NCBI GenBank assembly: GCA_013289685.1
Contig: JABCZL010000013.1
Coordinates: 155,144-219,143 of the forward strand
Direction of reading: 5' to 3'
Origin: Acidobacteriota bacterium
GTDB lineage: Bacteria; Acidobacteriota; Terriglobia; Terriglobales; Acidobacteriaceae
DNA length: 64,000 nucleotides
Below the pieces are notes generated by a model, which had not been told where the DNA came from, ran no database searches, and saw only the letters and a program-made list of their open reading frames with translations. The first letter of the stretch is position 1. Each line of letters opens with the position of its first letter. Made by a program: the position numbers and the translations under genes. Shown piece by piece: positions 47,519 to 56,229 of the stretch.

Positions 47519-48130
47519 GTGCCCAGCCACTTTCCATCCCGCGGAGATCACAAGCTGATCCAAATTGTCGACGCCGCCCTGGCCGATGCTACGCAGCGCA
47601 GCGGCAAGTGGCTGGCCTGCCGCCCCGGATGCACACAGTGTTGCATCGGCGCATTCCCCATCAATCAACTCGACGCCACGCGCTTGCAGCGAGGTCTTGC
47701 CGACCTGGCGAAGCGTGACCCTGAGCGCGCAGCGCGCATCCGCCAGCGTGCACGCGAGTCGGCCACCCGCCTGGCGCCGGAGTTTCCCGGCGATACCGTC
47801 AGCGGTGTATTGGACGAAGGAAAAGAAGCCGAGCGCCTGTTCGCTGATTTTGCGAATGACGAACCCTGTCCGGTGTTAGACCCGAAGACCGGACTCTGCG
47901 AGCTCTACGAATCGCGTCCCATGACCTGCCGCGTCTTCGGTCCTCCCGTGCGTTCCGAAGACGGCCTGGGCGTTTGCGAACTGTGCTTTCAAGGAGCGAC
48001 TGATAAAGAGATTGCCGCTTGTGAGATGACGCCCGATCCGGACGACCTGGAATCACGCCTGCTCGCAGAACTCGAAAAAAACACGGGCAGGCACGGAAAC
48101 ACGATTATCGCTTTCTGCCTCGCATGCTGA
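47519..48130 (+). CDS. YkgJ-family cysteine-cluster protein
   Basis: 203-aa protein of the YkgJ/UPF0153 type, thought to bind zinc or an iron-sulfur cluster through eight or more cysteines. Visible clusters are CRPGCTQCC near residues 34-42, PCPVLDPKTGLCELYESRPMTC in the middle and CELCF near the end. Long helices lie between the first two clusters. The GTG start overlaps no other gene and follows GGAGGTG. It converges with the ABC-F gene, with 11 bases between stops. Cellular role unknown. Confidence 0.85.
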   Translation: MPSHFPSRGDHKLIQIVDAALADATQRSGKWLACRPGCTQCCIGAFPINQLDATRLQRGLADLAKRDPERAARIRQRARESATRLAPEFPGDTVSGVLDEGKEAERLFADFANDEPCPVLDPKTGLCELYESRPMTCRVFGPPVRSEDGLGVCELCFQGATDKEIAACEMTPDPDDLESRLLAELEKNTGRHGNTIIAFCLAC

Positions 48131-48141
48131 GCGGAGTCGAA

Positions 48142-49962
48142 TCAGGCTTGCTTCTTCTCCAGTTCCGCCCAGCGCGCGTAGAGTTCATCTACTTTTTCCT
48201 GAGCTTCTTGCAACTCAGCGTGGGCAGTTATCAGGCGCGTAGAATCGCTGGCGATCGCCGGGTCTTCGGCTGCCGCGCGCTTTGCCTCCAGCACCTGGTC
48301 CGCTGCGGCGACCCGCTCCTCAATGCTGGCATATTCGCGGGCTTCCAGATAAGACAGCTTCTTCTTCGACGATGCCGCGGGATCCGCAGTGGCCGGGTCA
48401 CCTGCAATGTTCCGTGCAGTTGTACGCGCACTAGTCTCCGCGACTTCCTGCCGTTCCGCCTGCCAGGTCTCCCACTGCGAGTAGTCCGCAAACCGCTCGG
48501 CGCCACCCTGGCCGTCGAGTCCCAGCACGACGGTCGACACGCGGTCGAGCATGTAGCGATCGTGTGTCACCAGCACCAGCGATCCGCGAAACTCAAGCAG
48601 ACTTTCTTCCAGAATCTCGAGCGTCGGGATGTCGAGATCGTTGGTGGGCTCATCCAACAAGAGAACGTCGGCAGGCTGAAGCATCAGCTGTGCGATCAAT
48701 ACCCGGGCCCGTTCGCCACCGGAAAGCCGTTCGACCGGCTGATTCAGCTGCTCGCCCTTGAACAGAAATTTCGCCGCCCACGACGCCACGTGAACCACGC
48801 GGTCTTGATAGATGACCGAGTCGCCCTCCGGAGCCAGCGCCCGGCGCAGCGTTACATTCGGGTCGAGTTCCCGGCGCTGGTCGAAGTACACGATGCGCAA
48901 CTTTTCGGCGCGTCGAATCTCTCCCATGGTCGGCGCAACTTCTCCGCGTAACAGCCGCAGCAAAGTTGTCTTGCCGCTGCCGTTCGGACCGACCAACCCA
49001 ACCCTGAGCCCCGCGGAAATAATGAAGTTCAAACCGTGAAACAGCCGCCGACCGCCGATCTCGTACGACACGCCCTGCAGCTCGATCAGCCGCTTGGTCT
49101 TGCGATCGGTCGCCGAGAAATCGATTTGCGCGGTGCTGCTCCGGGTGCGCGTGTTCAGGTCCGCCAGTTCCCCCATCAGCTCGCCGGCCTTGTCGATTCG
49201 CGCTTTGGATTTTCGCGTGCGCGCCTTGGCTCCGCGGCGCAGCCACTCAATCTCCGAGTGAACCAGATTTTCCAGCGCTTCCTGCCGCTTCGATTGCGCG
49301 TGCAGGAATTCCTCTTTCTTCTCCAGGAACGTGCTGTAGCGCCCCTTCACCCGCAGCAAGCCATCCGGATAGACGCGGCTCAGTTCGGCCATCTCGGTGG
49401 CAACGTTCTCCAGAAAATAACGGTCATGACTGATCACCACACAGGCGAAGCCTGTTTGCTCCAGCACTTCTTCGAGCCACTCGATGCCCGCCAGGTCCAG
49501 ATGATTCGTGGGCTCGTCAAGCTGAAGGATGTCGGGCCCCTGCACCAACGCCTGCACAGTGGCCAGGCGTTTCTGCCAGCCGCCTGACAGAGCCGTGGCA
49601 TGGGCCTCCAGATCCTCGAAGCCCGCGCGCCCCAGCGTCTCGGCGAAACGGGTACCGCGCTCCGACTCTGGCACGGCAGAGCTCTTCAGCGCAGCATCGA
49701 CCACCGACCGCACCGTGTCCCCGGCCCGAAATTCGGATTCCTGCTCCACATAACTCAGGCGGATGCGTTTGCGGACAGCGATTTCTCCGGCGTCCGTATC
49801 TTCCGTACCAGCGAGAATTCGCAGCAGCGTGGATTTCCCCGAGCCGTTGGGACCGATGAGCCCAATGCGATCTCCTTCAGAAACGGTGAAAGACACGTTC
49901 TGAAACAGAGGGTCGGCCCCGAAGGCTTTCGAGATGCTGCGAACATTGATCAGCGGCGGCAA
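48142..49962 (-). CDS. ABC-F ATPase, Uup-like
   Basis: 606-aa soluble protein with two ABC ATPase domains and no membrane part. Walker A GPNGSGKST occurs in domain 1 (about 36-44) and again as GPNGSGKTT in domain 2; signature motifs are LSGGWQKR and LSGGERAR; Walker B segments are LQLDEPTNHLDL and LLLDEPTNDLDI. The C-terminal coiled coil (about 530-606, rich in Glu, Ala, Lys) is typical of Uup, which binds branched DNA and ribosomes. Start is TTG 49962; no in-frame ATG precedes the first strand. Likely assists translation under stress; an antibiotic-resistance role is not indicated. Confidence 0.92.
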   Translation of the reverse strand: MPPLINVRSISKAFGADPLFQNVSFTVSEGDRIGLIGPNGSGKSTLLRILAGTEDTDAGEIAVRKRIRLSYVEQESEFRAGDTVRSVVDAALKSSAVPESERGTRFAETLGRAGFEDLEAHATALSGGWQKRLATVQALVQGPDILQLDEPTNHLDLAGIEWLEEVLEQTGFACVVISHDRYFLENVATEMAELSRVYPDGLLRVKGRYSTFLEKKEEFLHAQSKRQEALENLVHSEIEWLRRGAKARTRKSKARIDKAGELMGELADLNTRTRSSTAQIDFSATDRKTKRLIELQGVSYEIGGRRLFHGLNFIISAGLRVGLVGPNGSGKTTLLRLLRGEVAPTMGEIRRAEKLRIVYFDQRRELDPNVTLRRALAPEGDSVIYQDRVVHVASWAAKFLFKGEQLNQPVERLSGGERARVLIAQLMLQPADVLLLDEPTNDLDIPTLEILEESLLEFRGSLVLVTHDRYMLDRVSTVVLGLDGQGGAERFADYSQWETWQAERQEVAETSARTTARNIAGDPATADPAASSKKKLSYLEAREYASIEERVAAADQVLEAKRAAAEDPAIASDSTRLITAHAELQEAQEKVDELYARWAELEKKQA

Positions 49963-50148
49963 GGATGCGTGGTCTCCAGAGGGTCTCTCTTGAGATTAAC
50001 AGGAAGGACGATTCGACCGTGCAGGTCGCCTGGTGGTTTTGCTGTTGCTGAGATTTCCGGGAGCCGCTCGGCTTCGCCTTCGCAGGACGGCCGAGAGCCT
50101 GCCCTGAGTGCACATGGGTCTTTGACCCACCGGAGGCGATGAAAATCC

Positions 50149-50190
50149 GGGTGCCCCATTTCTCGCGCGTTCTTTGCGCGAGAAGTGGGG
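50149..50190. repeat. Hairpin repeat family B, copy 3
   Basis: GGGTGCCCCATTTCTCGCG ... CGCGAGAAGTGGGG, an inverted repeat between the ABC-F gene and a small secreted protein gene. Almost identical to the copy inside the M56 gene at 1518-1560. Confidence 0.85.
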
Positions 50191-50249
50191 ATTTTCGTCA
50201 GAGCGAAGTCGAAGGGCGGCCGTCGCCACATGAGTTGCGGTACCGCACG

Positions 50250-50645
50250 CTACCAGGCCGGCTTGCCGTCCTTGAAGCGCAGGGTTAGAGTGTCGCCACC
50301 TTTGACGATTTCGCGAGCCAGCGTCAGATCTGCGCCGTCTTGCTTTACCTTGGACCCCGTGACTTCAATCTCGTCGTTCGCCTTGAACTCCACGCCCATG
50401 TCGTCGAGAAATTTCTTGGGACAGAGAAAGACCTGCACGGAATCCGTGCCGCTCTTCATCACCAGATAAGCCACGGGCTTCCCACCCGAAGGAGGAACAA
50501 ACTTCAACTCCGATACGATTCCCTTGAGCTTGGCTTCGGTGGCGGGATCGTATTTCGGTGCGGCCTGGGAAAAAGCGGAAGTGGCCAGGAAGGCGACAGC
50601 AGCGACTTTCAGTAGATAGTTGTAAATCGGGCCAGACGTTTTCAT
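50250..50645 (-). CDS. Small exported hypothetical protein, possible OB-fold
   Basis: 131 aa with a signal peptide (about 1-26, ending FSQA). The mature part is beta-rich: KLKGIVSELKFVPPSG, VAYLVMKSGTDSVQVFLCP, DEIEVTGSKVKQDGADLTLAREI. This order resembles small OB-fold periplasmic proteins that bind a ligand or metal, but I do not recognise a named family. ATG 50645 gives the signal peptide. It is divergent from the GH67 gene, 113 bases away. Confidence 0.7.
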   Translation of the reverse strand: MKTSGPIYNYLLKVAAVAFLATSAFSQAAPKYDPATEAKLKGIVSELKFVPPSGGKPVAYLVMKSGTDSVQVFLCPKKFLDDMGVEFKANDEIEVTGSKVKQDGADLTLAREIVKGGDTLTLRFKDGKPAW

Positions 50646-50731
50646 CGCAGGCCCTCCAGCCCGGATGTTAGGCCTCCTGCGCCCGAAAAGCAATCGGATT
50701 GTGCATCGCGCGAGCGTCTTATGCTCTTATA

Positions 50732-50745
50732 CTCGAGTACTCGAG
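50732..50745. promoter_or_regulatory. Palindrome before the GH67 gene
   Basis: Perfect 14-bp palindrome CTCGAGTACTCGAG, 13 bases before the chosen start and touching the ribosome site GAGGAG. It could be an operator that blocks translation or transcription start. It differs from the LacI-type sites elsewhere in the window. Confidence 0.5.
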
Positions 50746-50758
50746 GAGCCAATTGGCG

Positions 50759-52921
50759 ATGAAATCCGCCCGGTACACAAGGGCAATTATGCGGTCCGCA
50801 GTCTTGGGCGTAGCGTTTCTCCGACTGGTGGCGATGCCTACGCCGGCGGCCGCCGAGACAGGAGCCGAGGCCTGGCTGCGGTATTCCGCGTTGAGTCCGC
50901 AAGCGGCCAGGGCCTACGAGAAATTGCCGCGCAACACCGTGCTGCTCGGCGAGTCGCCAGTGCTCAAAACGGCACAGCAGGAATTGATCCGCGATGCTGC
51001 GCAAATGTTAGGCAGGAGTCTGCGTATACGCACTAGCTCTTCTCCGCAGAACGCTGTCATTCTCGGAAAGCTGACGGATCTGCACGCGCTAGTCCCGACG
51101 CTGCATGCGCCGCAGGACCTGCGAGCCGACGGCTACTGGTTGAAAGCCGCAAAGATTCACGGATCGGAGTGCCTCGTGGTTACCGCCTCCACGGACCGGG
51201 GCGTTCTGTACGGCGTGTTCGCATTGCTAAGTAAGATCGCGCGTGGCGAGAGCCTCGCGGCCATCGATATTAAGGACATCGATGAAGTGCAGCAGCCCTA
51301 CGCCCCCATCCGCTGGGTGAACCAGTGGGACAATCTCGACGGCCGCATCGAGCGCGGATACGGCGGCCCGTCTATCTTCTTCACCGACGGCAATGTCCGC
51401 AGCGATTTGACCCGCGCCGGCCAGTATGCTCGCGTGCTGGCTTCGATCGGCATCAACGGATGCACCATCAACAACGTCAACGCCGCTCCCGGCATTCTCG
51501 CAGACAGTTTCATCGCGCAAGTCAGCCGCATCGCCGACGTCTTCCGTCCCTGGGGCGTGCAGCTCTCTCTGTCCGTCGATCTCGGCAGTCCCAAAGTCAT
51601 GGGTGGATTGGATACGTTTGATCCGCTGGATCCGCGGGTCGCCGAGTGGTGGCGCAAGAAGGCGGATGAGATTTACCGGCGCATCCCGGACTTCGGCGGC
51701 TTCGTCGTAAAAGCCGATTCTGAGGGACGTCTCGGTCCATCCACTTATGGCAGAACGCCCGCCGACGCAGCCAACGTGATCGCGCGCGCACTCAAGCCGC
51801 ATGGCGGCGTGGTGTTCTATCGCGCTTTCGTCTACAACCACCATCTCGACTGGCACGATCTGAAAAACGATCGCGCGAAGGCGGCCTACGACAATTTTCA
51901 TCCGCTGGATGGCGCCTTCGACGACAACGTCATCATCCAGATCAAGAACGGCCCCATCGATTTCCAGGTCCGCGAACCGGCGTCTCCATTATTTGCCGGA
52001 CTGCGCCGCACCAACGAAGCCATCGAACTGCAAATCACCCAGGAATACACCGGGCAGCAGCGCCATCTCTGCTTTCTGATTCCGATGTGGAAGGAGGTGC
52101 TGGGCTTCGATATGCATGTCGACGGAAATCCTGTGCCCGTCAGAGATCTTGTCGCAGGCAATGTTTTCCATCGCCCCACCGGCGGCTTCGTCGGCGTCGC
52201 TAACGTCGGCATGGATGCAAACTGGCTGGGCAGTCCGCTGGCTATGGCCAATCTCTACGGCTTCGGGCGCCTCGCCTGGGACCCCAACCTCACGGCCGAG
52301 AAAATCATCGACGAATGGACGCGCCTCACTTTCGGCAGCGACCCGCTCGTGAACCAGACCATCGCTGCGATGCAGCTGAATTCCTGGCACGTCTACGAGA
52401 GTTACACCGGCCCGCTGGGCGCAGGCACGCTCACCAACATCCTCGGAAATCACTACGATCCCGGCCCCGAGTCCTCGGAAGAAAATGGCTGGGGACAATG
52501 GCACCGCGCCGATCACGCGGGGATCGGCATGGATCGTACGATCGCGACCGGAACCGGCTTCATCGGCCAATATCCGCCGGACGTTCAAAAGCTATACGAA
52601 TCGCTGGCCAACTGTCCCGACAATTTGCTCTTGTTTTTTCACCACGTGCCCTACACCTACGCTCTGCACTCGGGGAAAACGGTGATCCAGCACATCTACG
52701 ATTCGCATTACGAAGGCGCCAAACGCGCCCATGACTTTATCGCGCAATGGAGAACGCTCGAGGGTCACATCGACGATGAGCGTTACCGCGACATTCTGGC
52801 GCGATTTGAATACCAGGCCGGCGAAGCCGTGGTGTGGCGTGATGCCATCTGCACCTGGATTTACCGCCTCTCCGGCATCCCGGACGATAAGGGTCGCGTT
52901 GGGACTCCGCCTTCCCACTAA
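50759..52921 (+). CDS. aguA: Exported alpha-glucuronidase, GH67
   Basis: Removes 4-O-methyl-D-glucuronic acid from xylo-oligosaccharides (720 aa, the full family length). A signal peptide (about 1-32, ending AAAE) is seen, so the enzyme acts outside the cytoplasm. The N-terminal domain (NAVILGKL) is followed by the barrel: PIRWVNQWDNLDGRIERGYGG, FGGFVVKADSEGRLGPSTYGR with the probable acid glutamate, and VIIQIKNGPIDFQVREP; the helical C-terminal domain includes LLLFFHHVPYTYAL. ATG 50759 has GAGGAG upstream. The lacI-xylB pair follows in the same direction. Together these point to glucuronoxylan use. Confidence 0.94.
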   Translation: MKSARYTRAIMRSAVLGVAFLRLVAMPTPAAAETGAEAWLRYSALSPQAARAYEKLPRNTVLLGESPVLKTAQQELIRDAAQMLGRSLRIRTSSSPQNAVILGKLTDLHALVPTLHAPQDLRADGYWLKAAKIHGSECLVVTASTDRGVLYGVFALLSKIARGESLAAIDIKDIDEVQQPYAPIRWVNQWDNLDGRIERGYGGPSIFFTDGNVRSDLTRAGQYARVLASIGINGCTINNVNAAPGILADSFIAQVSRIADVFRPWGVQLSLSVDLGSPKVMGGLDTFDPLDPRVAEWWRKKADEIYRRIPDFGGFVVKADSEGRLGPSTYGRTPADAANVIARALKPHGGVVFYRAFVYNHHLDWHDLKNDRAKAAYDNFHPLDGAFDDNVIIQIKNGPIDFQVREPASPLFAGLRRTNEAIELQITQEYTGQQRHLCFLIPMWKEVLGFDMHVDGNPVPVRDLVAGNVFHRPTGGFVGVANVGMDANWLGSPLAMANLYGFGRLAWDPNLTAEKIIDEWTRLTFGSDPLVNQTIAAMQLNSWHVYESYTGPLGAGTLTNILGNHYDPGPESSEENGWGQWHRADHAGIGMDRTIATGTGFIGQYPPDVQKLYESLANCPDNLLLFFHHVPYTYALHSGKTVIQHIYDSHYEGAKRAHDFIAQWRTLEGHIDDERYRDILARFEYQAGEAVVWRDAICTWIYRLSGIPDDKGRVGTPPSH

Positions 52922-52980
52922 ACGTGAAGTCTCGCCCGGGGCGTATCTGTTTTGAGACACCTTGCGCATTTGCCTCAGTT

Positions 52981-52996
52981 CCGTTAACGTTTACGG
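52981..52996. promoter_or_regulatory. LacI-type operator before lacI-xylB
   Basis: CCGTTAACGTTTACGG, a near-perfect 16-bp palindrome with the central CG of LacI-family operators, 72 bases before the regulator's start. It is one base different from the site at 60952-60967 and closely related to 34957-34970. The position suggests autoregulation. Confidence 0.78.
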
Positions 52997-53068
52997 TTCC
53001 GGCGGCCTGAACGCCCTCCCTTCAGGCTATTTGCAGCAGGCCGCCGGCAGGAACACGGTGCAAGAAAA

Positions 53069-54217
53069 ATGGGCAAGCCTCCCACCACTCTCCGTGACAT
53101 TGCGAAAGCGCTCGGCACCTCCATCGGTTCGGTACATCGCGCCTTGCATGACAACCCCGGTGTCAGTCCACTCACCAAAGACAGAGTTTTGCAGATGGCC
53201 AGAACCCTGGGCTACCGGCCAAACCTTGCCGCCCGGTTCTTATCCTCCAAGAAGACGCTGCGCATCTCGGTCAACACGCTCCAGGGAACCACTTCGTTTT
53301 GGGACGAAGTGCGGACTGGCATTCGCGAAGCCGCCACTTCGATCCTGCTGGAGAATGTCGAGATCGAGTTTCGAACCTATCCCGGTCTCGGCGAGGGGGA
53401 AGAAGAAGCTTTCGCCGCGGCCATCGACGACAAAGTGGATGGCATCATCACCTTTCCCAGCCGGCCTCAAGTCTTGCGATCCTGGATTCGGCGCGCCTCT
53501 CGAGCCGTGATCCCGGTCGTGTGTGTGGCCACCGACGCTCCCCATAGCGGCCGGTTGGGCATTGTGTCGATCGATACTCTTGCCAGCGGCTCCATCGCCG
53601 CAGATCTGATGGGAAGATTTCTGGGCTCGCAGCAAGGCTCCATCGCGATCACCCTGTTTGACATGGCCATCACCGAGCATGCCGAAAAATACGCCGCGTT
53701 TGAGAATACTCTGCGATCTTTTTATCCCGGCCTCCGCCTCCTGAAGCCCATCGAAGATCACGATGTCGAGACGGAATCCTACAGCAAGTGCCGCAAGCTG
53801 TTTGAAAAGTATCCCGACTTGTGCGGAGTCTATGTAACGACTGAGGCCTCGATCCCGGTGATCAACGCGGCCCGTGACGCAAAGCTGCTGGAACGTCTGA
53901 CCATCATCACCACCGACCTGTTTCCCGACCTGGTTCCACAGATTCGATCGGGCGCCGTGGCAGCGACCATCTACCAGCGCCCCCGCGCTCAAGGCGAGAT
54001 CGCATTCCGCATGTTGCACGAGTTTCTGGTGGATGGCGCCAGCCGATCGCTTCAGGTCGCGCTGGCCCCTCATCTGGTTATGCGCGGCAATCTGGATTTC
54101 TTTCTGCAACGACAGTCCCAGGAATCCGCCCGCGAGAATAAAGACAAAAACGACAAAAAAGGCCAGGAAGATCAGCCGCAGGGCGCATCGGACGCACTGA
54201 CCGAGGATTTCGCGTAG
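53069..54217 (+). CDS. LacI-family transcriptional regulator (pentose/xylan type)
   Basis: 382-aa regulator with a complete LacI layout: helix-turn-helix TLRDIAKALGTSIGSVHRAL, hinge YRPNLAARFLSS, and a periplasmic-binding-protein-like domain (about 65-345). The ligand domain (ISVNTLQGTTSFWDEVRTGIREA) resembles the sugar-binding type with a substrate-protein motif. A charged, low-complexity tail of about 30 residues (ARENKDKNDKKGQEDQPQG) follows and is unusual. xylB begins 51 bases after its stop in the same frame. Operator-like sites here, before araD and before the GH3 gene make it the best candidate for a shared hemicellulose repressor. Confidence 0.9.
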   Translation: MGKPPTTLRDIAKALGTSIGSVHRALHDNPGVSPLTKDRVLQMARTLGYRPNLAARFLSSKKTLRISVNTLQGTTSFWDEVRTGIREAATSILLENVEIEFRTYPGLGEGEEEAFAAAIDDKVDGIITFPSRPQVLRSWIRRASRAVIPVVCVATDAPHSGRLGIVSIDTLASGSIAADLMGRFLGSQQGSIAITLFDMAITEHAEKYAAFENTLRSFYPGLRLLKPIEDHDVETESYSKCRKLFEKYPDLCGVYVTTEASIPVINAARDAKLLERLTIITTDLFPDLVPQIRSGAVAATIYQRPRAQGEIAFRMLHEFLVDGASRSLQVALAPHLVMRGNLDFFLQRQSQESARENKDKNDKKGQEDQPQGASDALTEDFA

Positions 54218-54268
54218 CGCCCGAACTCGCCCCAAGCGAGCGTTAAGAACGAACTCCGAGGAGGCAAC

Positions 54269-55786
54269 ATCGCTTATCTGGGCATTGACGTCGGCACAGG
54301 CGGCACGCGCGCGCTCGTCATGGACGAGACCGGGACAGTCATCGCTTCCGGATCGGAAGAACACGAGGCGTTCGCCAGCCCGCAGCTGGGTTGGGCCGAA
54401 CAGGATCCGCGCGATTGGTGGCGCGCCTGCGGGTCGGCCGTCCGCAAGGCGCTTCAGTCCTCTCACTTGCGCGCCGACGAGATTGCGTGCGTCGGGTTCT
54501 CCGGCCAGATGCACGGCGCAGTCCTGCTCGACTCCGCCGATGAAGTCGTGCGCAGCGCGATTATCTGGTGCGATCAGCGCAGTGAGGCGCAAAGCCGCGA
54601 GCTCGAGGAATTGTTTGGCCGCGAGGCCCTGATCCAGCTCACCTGCAATCCTCCGCTCACGAATTTCACGCTCACCAAGCTGCTCTGGGTACGCGAGACC
54701 GAGCCCAAAAACTGGGCCCGCGTCGCGCACGTCATGCTGCCCAAAGATTATGTGCGATTCCGCCTGACCGGAGAACGCGCCATCGACATGGCCGACGCTT
54801 CCGGCACTCTTCTTCTGGATGTCGCCCACCGCCGCTGGTCGACCGAAGTTTTGAGCAAGGCCGGCATCGATCCTGGTCTGCTCCCAGCTCTGCACGAATC
54901 TCCTCAAGTGTGCGGAAAAGTTTCCGCGGCCGGCGCCGAAGCCACCGGCCTGCGCGTGGGAACTCCCGTCGTCGCGGGCGCGGGAGATCAGGCGGCCGGC
55001 GCAGTCGGCATGGGTATCGCGCGCGCGGGCGCAGTCAGCGCCACCATTGGAACTTCCGGCGTCGTTTTTGCCGCGACTGACCGTCCCGCTCTGGATCCTC
55101 AGGGACGCCTGCACACCTTCTGCCACGCGATCCCGGGCCGTTGGCACGTGATGGGAGTTACCCAGGCCGCCGGCTTGTCCTTGCGCTGGTTCCGGGATCG
55201 CTTCGGTGTGGGGTCAGGCGCGCAAGCCGATCTACGCCATAATGCCGCGCGCGATCCCTACGACATTCTCGCCGAGGAAGCCAGTGCCGCACCCGCCGGC
55301 TCAGACGGGGCTTTCTGGGCGCCGTATCTCATGGGTGAACGCACTCCCCACCTTGATCCCAACGCGCGAGCGGCGCTGGTCGGGCTCACGGCGTCGCATA
55401 CGCGCGGCCACATCATTCGCGCCGTCATGGAAGGTGTGGCCTACAGCCTGAAAGATACCTTCACCATCTTCAACGAGATGCAGATTCCGGTGACCTCAAT
55501 TCGCCTGGGTGGCGGCGGCGCGCGATCGCCCTTGTGGCGTCAGATTCAGGCCGACGTCTACGCGCATGAAGTAGAAATTGTCGCCGCCGAGGAAGGCGCC
55601 GCCTACGGCGCCGCAATTCTCGCCGGCGTCGGAGCCGGCGCCTGGAATTCCGTCGACGAAGCGTGCGACAAAGTGGTTCGCGTGGCGTCGCGCATCGCTC
55701 CCCATCAAGCAGCCTCAAAAACCATGCAGCAGGCCTACCGCACCTACCGCCAGATCTATCCCGCCCTGCGCCAGGTTTTCAGCTAG
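54269..55786 (+). CDS. xylB: Xylulokinase (FGGY family) with ATC at the start position
   Basis: Phosphorylates D-xylulose to D-xylulose 5-phosphate (505 aa). Conserved parts are YLGIDVGTGGTRALVMDE (ATP loop), FSGQMHGAVLLD, IIWCDQRSEAQ, AGDQAAGAVGMG with the catalytic Asp, and the FGGY end VTSIRLGGGGARSPLW. Coding likeness begins at 54269, where the codon is ATC, 4 bases after a strong GAGGAGG; the stop of lacI in the same frame is at 54215 and no ATG, GTG or TTG lies between. The first ATG is at 54320, which would lose the ATP loop. So either ATC is used, or one base differs from the true sequence. Ribulokinase activity is an alternative. Confidence 0.88.
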   Translation: MAYLGIDVGTGGTRALVMDETGTVIASGSEEHEAFASPQLGWAEQDPRDWWRACGSAVRKALQSSHLRADEIACVGFSGQMHGAVLLDSADEVVRSAIIWCDQRSEAQSRELEELFGREALIQLTCNPPLTNFTLTKLLWVRETEPKNWARVAHVMLPKDYVRFRLTGERAIDMADASGTLLLDVAHRRWSTEVLSKAGIDPGLLPALHESPQVCGKVSAAGAEATGLRVGTPVVAGAGDQAAGAVGMGIARAGAVSATIGTSGVVFAATDRPALDPQGRLHTFCHAIPGRWHVMGVTQAAGLSLRWFRDRFGVGSGAQADLRHNAARDPYDILAEEASAAPAGSDGAFWAPYLMGERTPHLDPNARAALVGLTASHTRGHIIRAVMEGVAYSLKDTFTIFNEMQIPVTSIRLGGGGARSPLWRQIQADVYAHEVEIVAAEEGAAYGAAILAGVGAGAWNSVDEACDKVVRVASRIAPHQAASKTMQQAYRTYRQIYPALRQVFS

Positions 55787-56229
55787 ACTGCGAGTGCATG
55801 CGGTCGTGTGCGCACATAGTGCTTGACAGCGCCGACATTGTTAGAGAGGCGATTTTGCAACAGTAGACCAAATCCCTCGGTCCTGCTCGCAGTTGCGGCC
55901 GTGGCCGTTAAGCTGTATTTTCGGGAATTGGAACGAGGACCCGGTGTGCCCAGATCGTCTTGACAGTCTTCTTAAACCTTCGTGAAGCAACTTCTTTACC
56001 GGAAAGCAGCCAGCTCAAACCGTTTGCAGCGAGATAGCGAGGATTCGAGAGAGAGTTGCGTTCGGCGTTTGTGCCCTCGTCGCTGACGAAGATGAGCTTT
56101 TTGGCAGGATGAGAGTATTTGAGGGCTGGCGCAGCAATATTTTCGTAAGATCAGCGCGTTCCGGGTAGCCGCTGAGGCAGAGAAATGGCTCACGATCCAG
56201 AGATTGTCAAGTGAATGGGCTATATGAAG
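55787..56229. other. Intergenic region, mostly degenerate
   Basis: 443 bases between xylB and the histidine kinase. Apart from the possible gene remnant at 55908-56150, no gene, RNA or repeat is recognised. Base composition is less GC-rich than its neighbours. Confidence 0.5.
55908..56150 (-). pseudogene. Possible gene remnant (C-terminal coding fragment)
   Basis: The minus strand reads about 80 residues with protein-like composition (KLIFVSDEGTNAERNSLSNP, YLAANGLSWLLSGKEV) ending at a TAA at 55908. There is no start: a TGA precedes it at 56151, and similar coding-like sequence continues upstream in another frame, as after a frameshift. The family is not recognised. A chance open frame is possible. 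Confidence 0.3.

Noticed and set aside
53240..55147. 635-codon open frame on the minus strand
   Set aside because: Antisense to the LacI regulator and xylulokinase, both well supported; no family likeness.
55996..56193. 65-codon open frame on the minus strand
   Set aside because: Cys/Arg/Ser-rich product with no ribosome site; the neighbouring frame is the more protein-like one.
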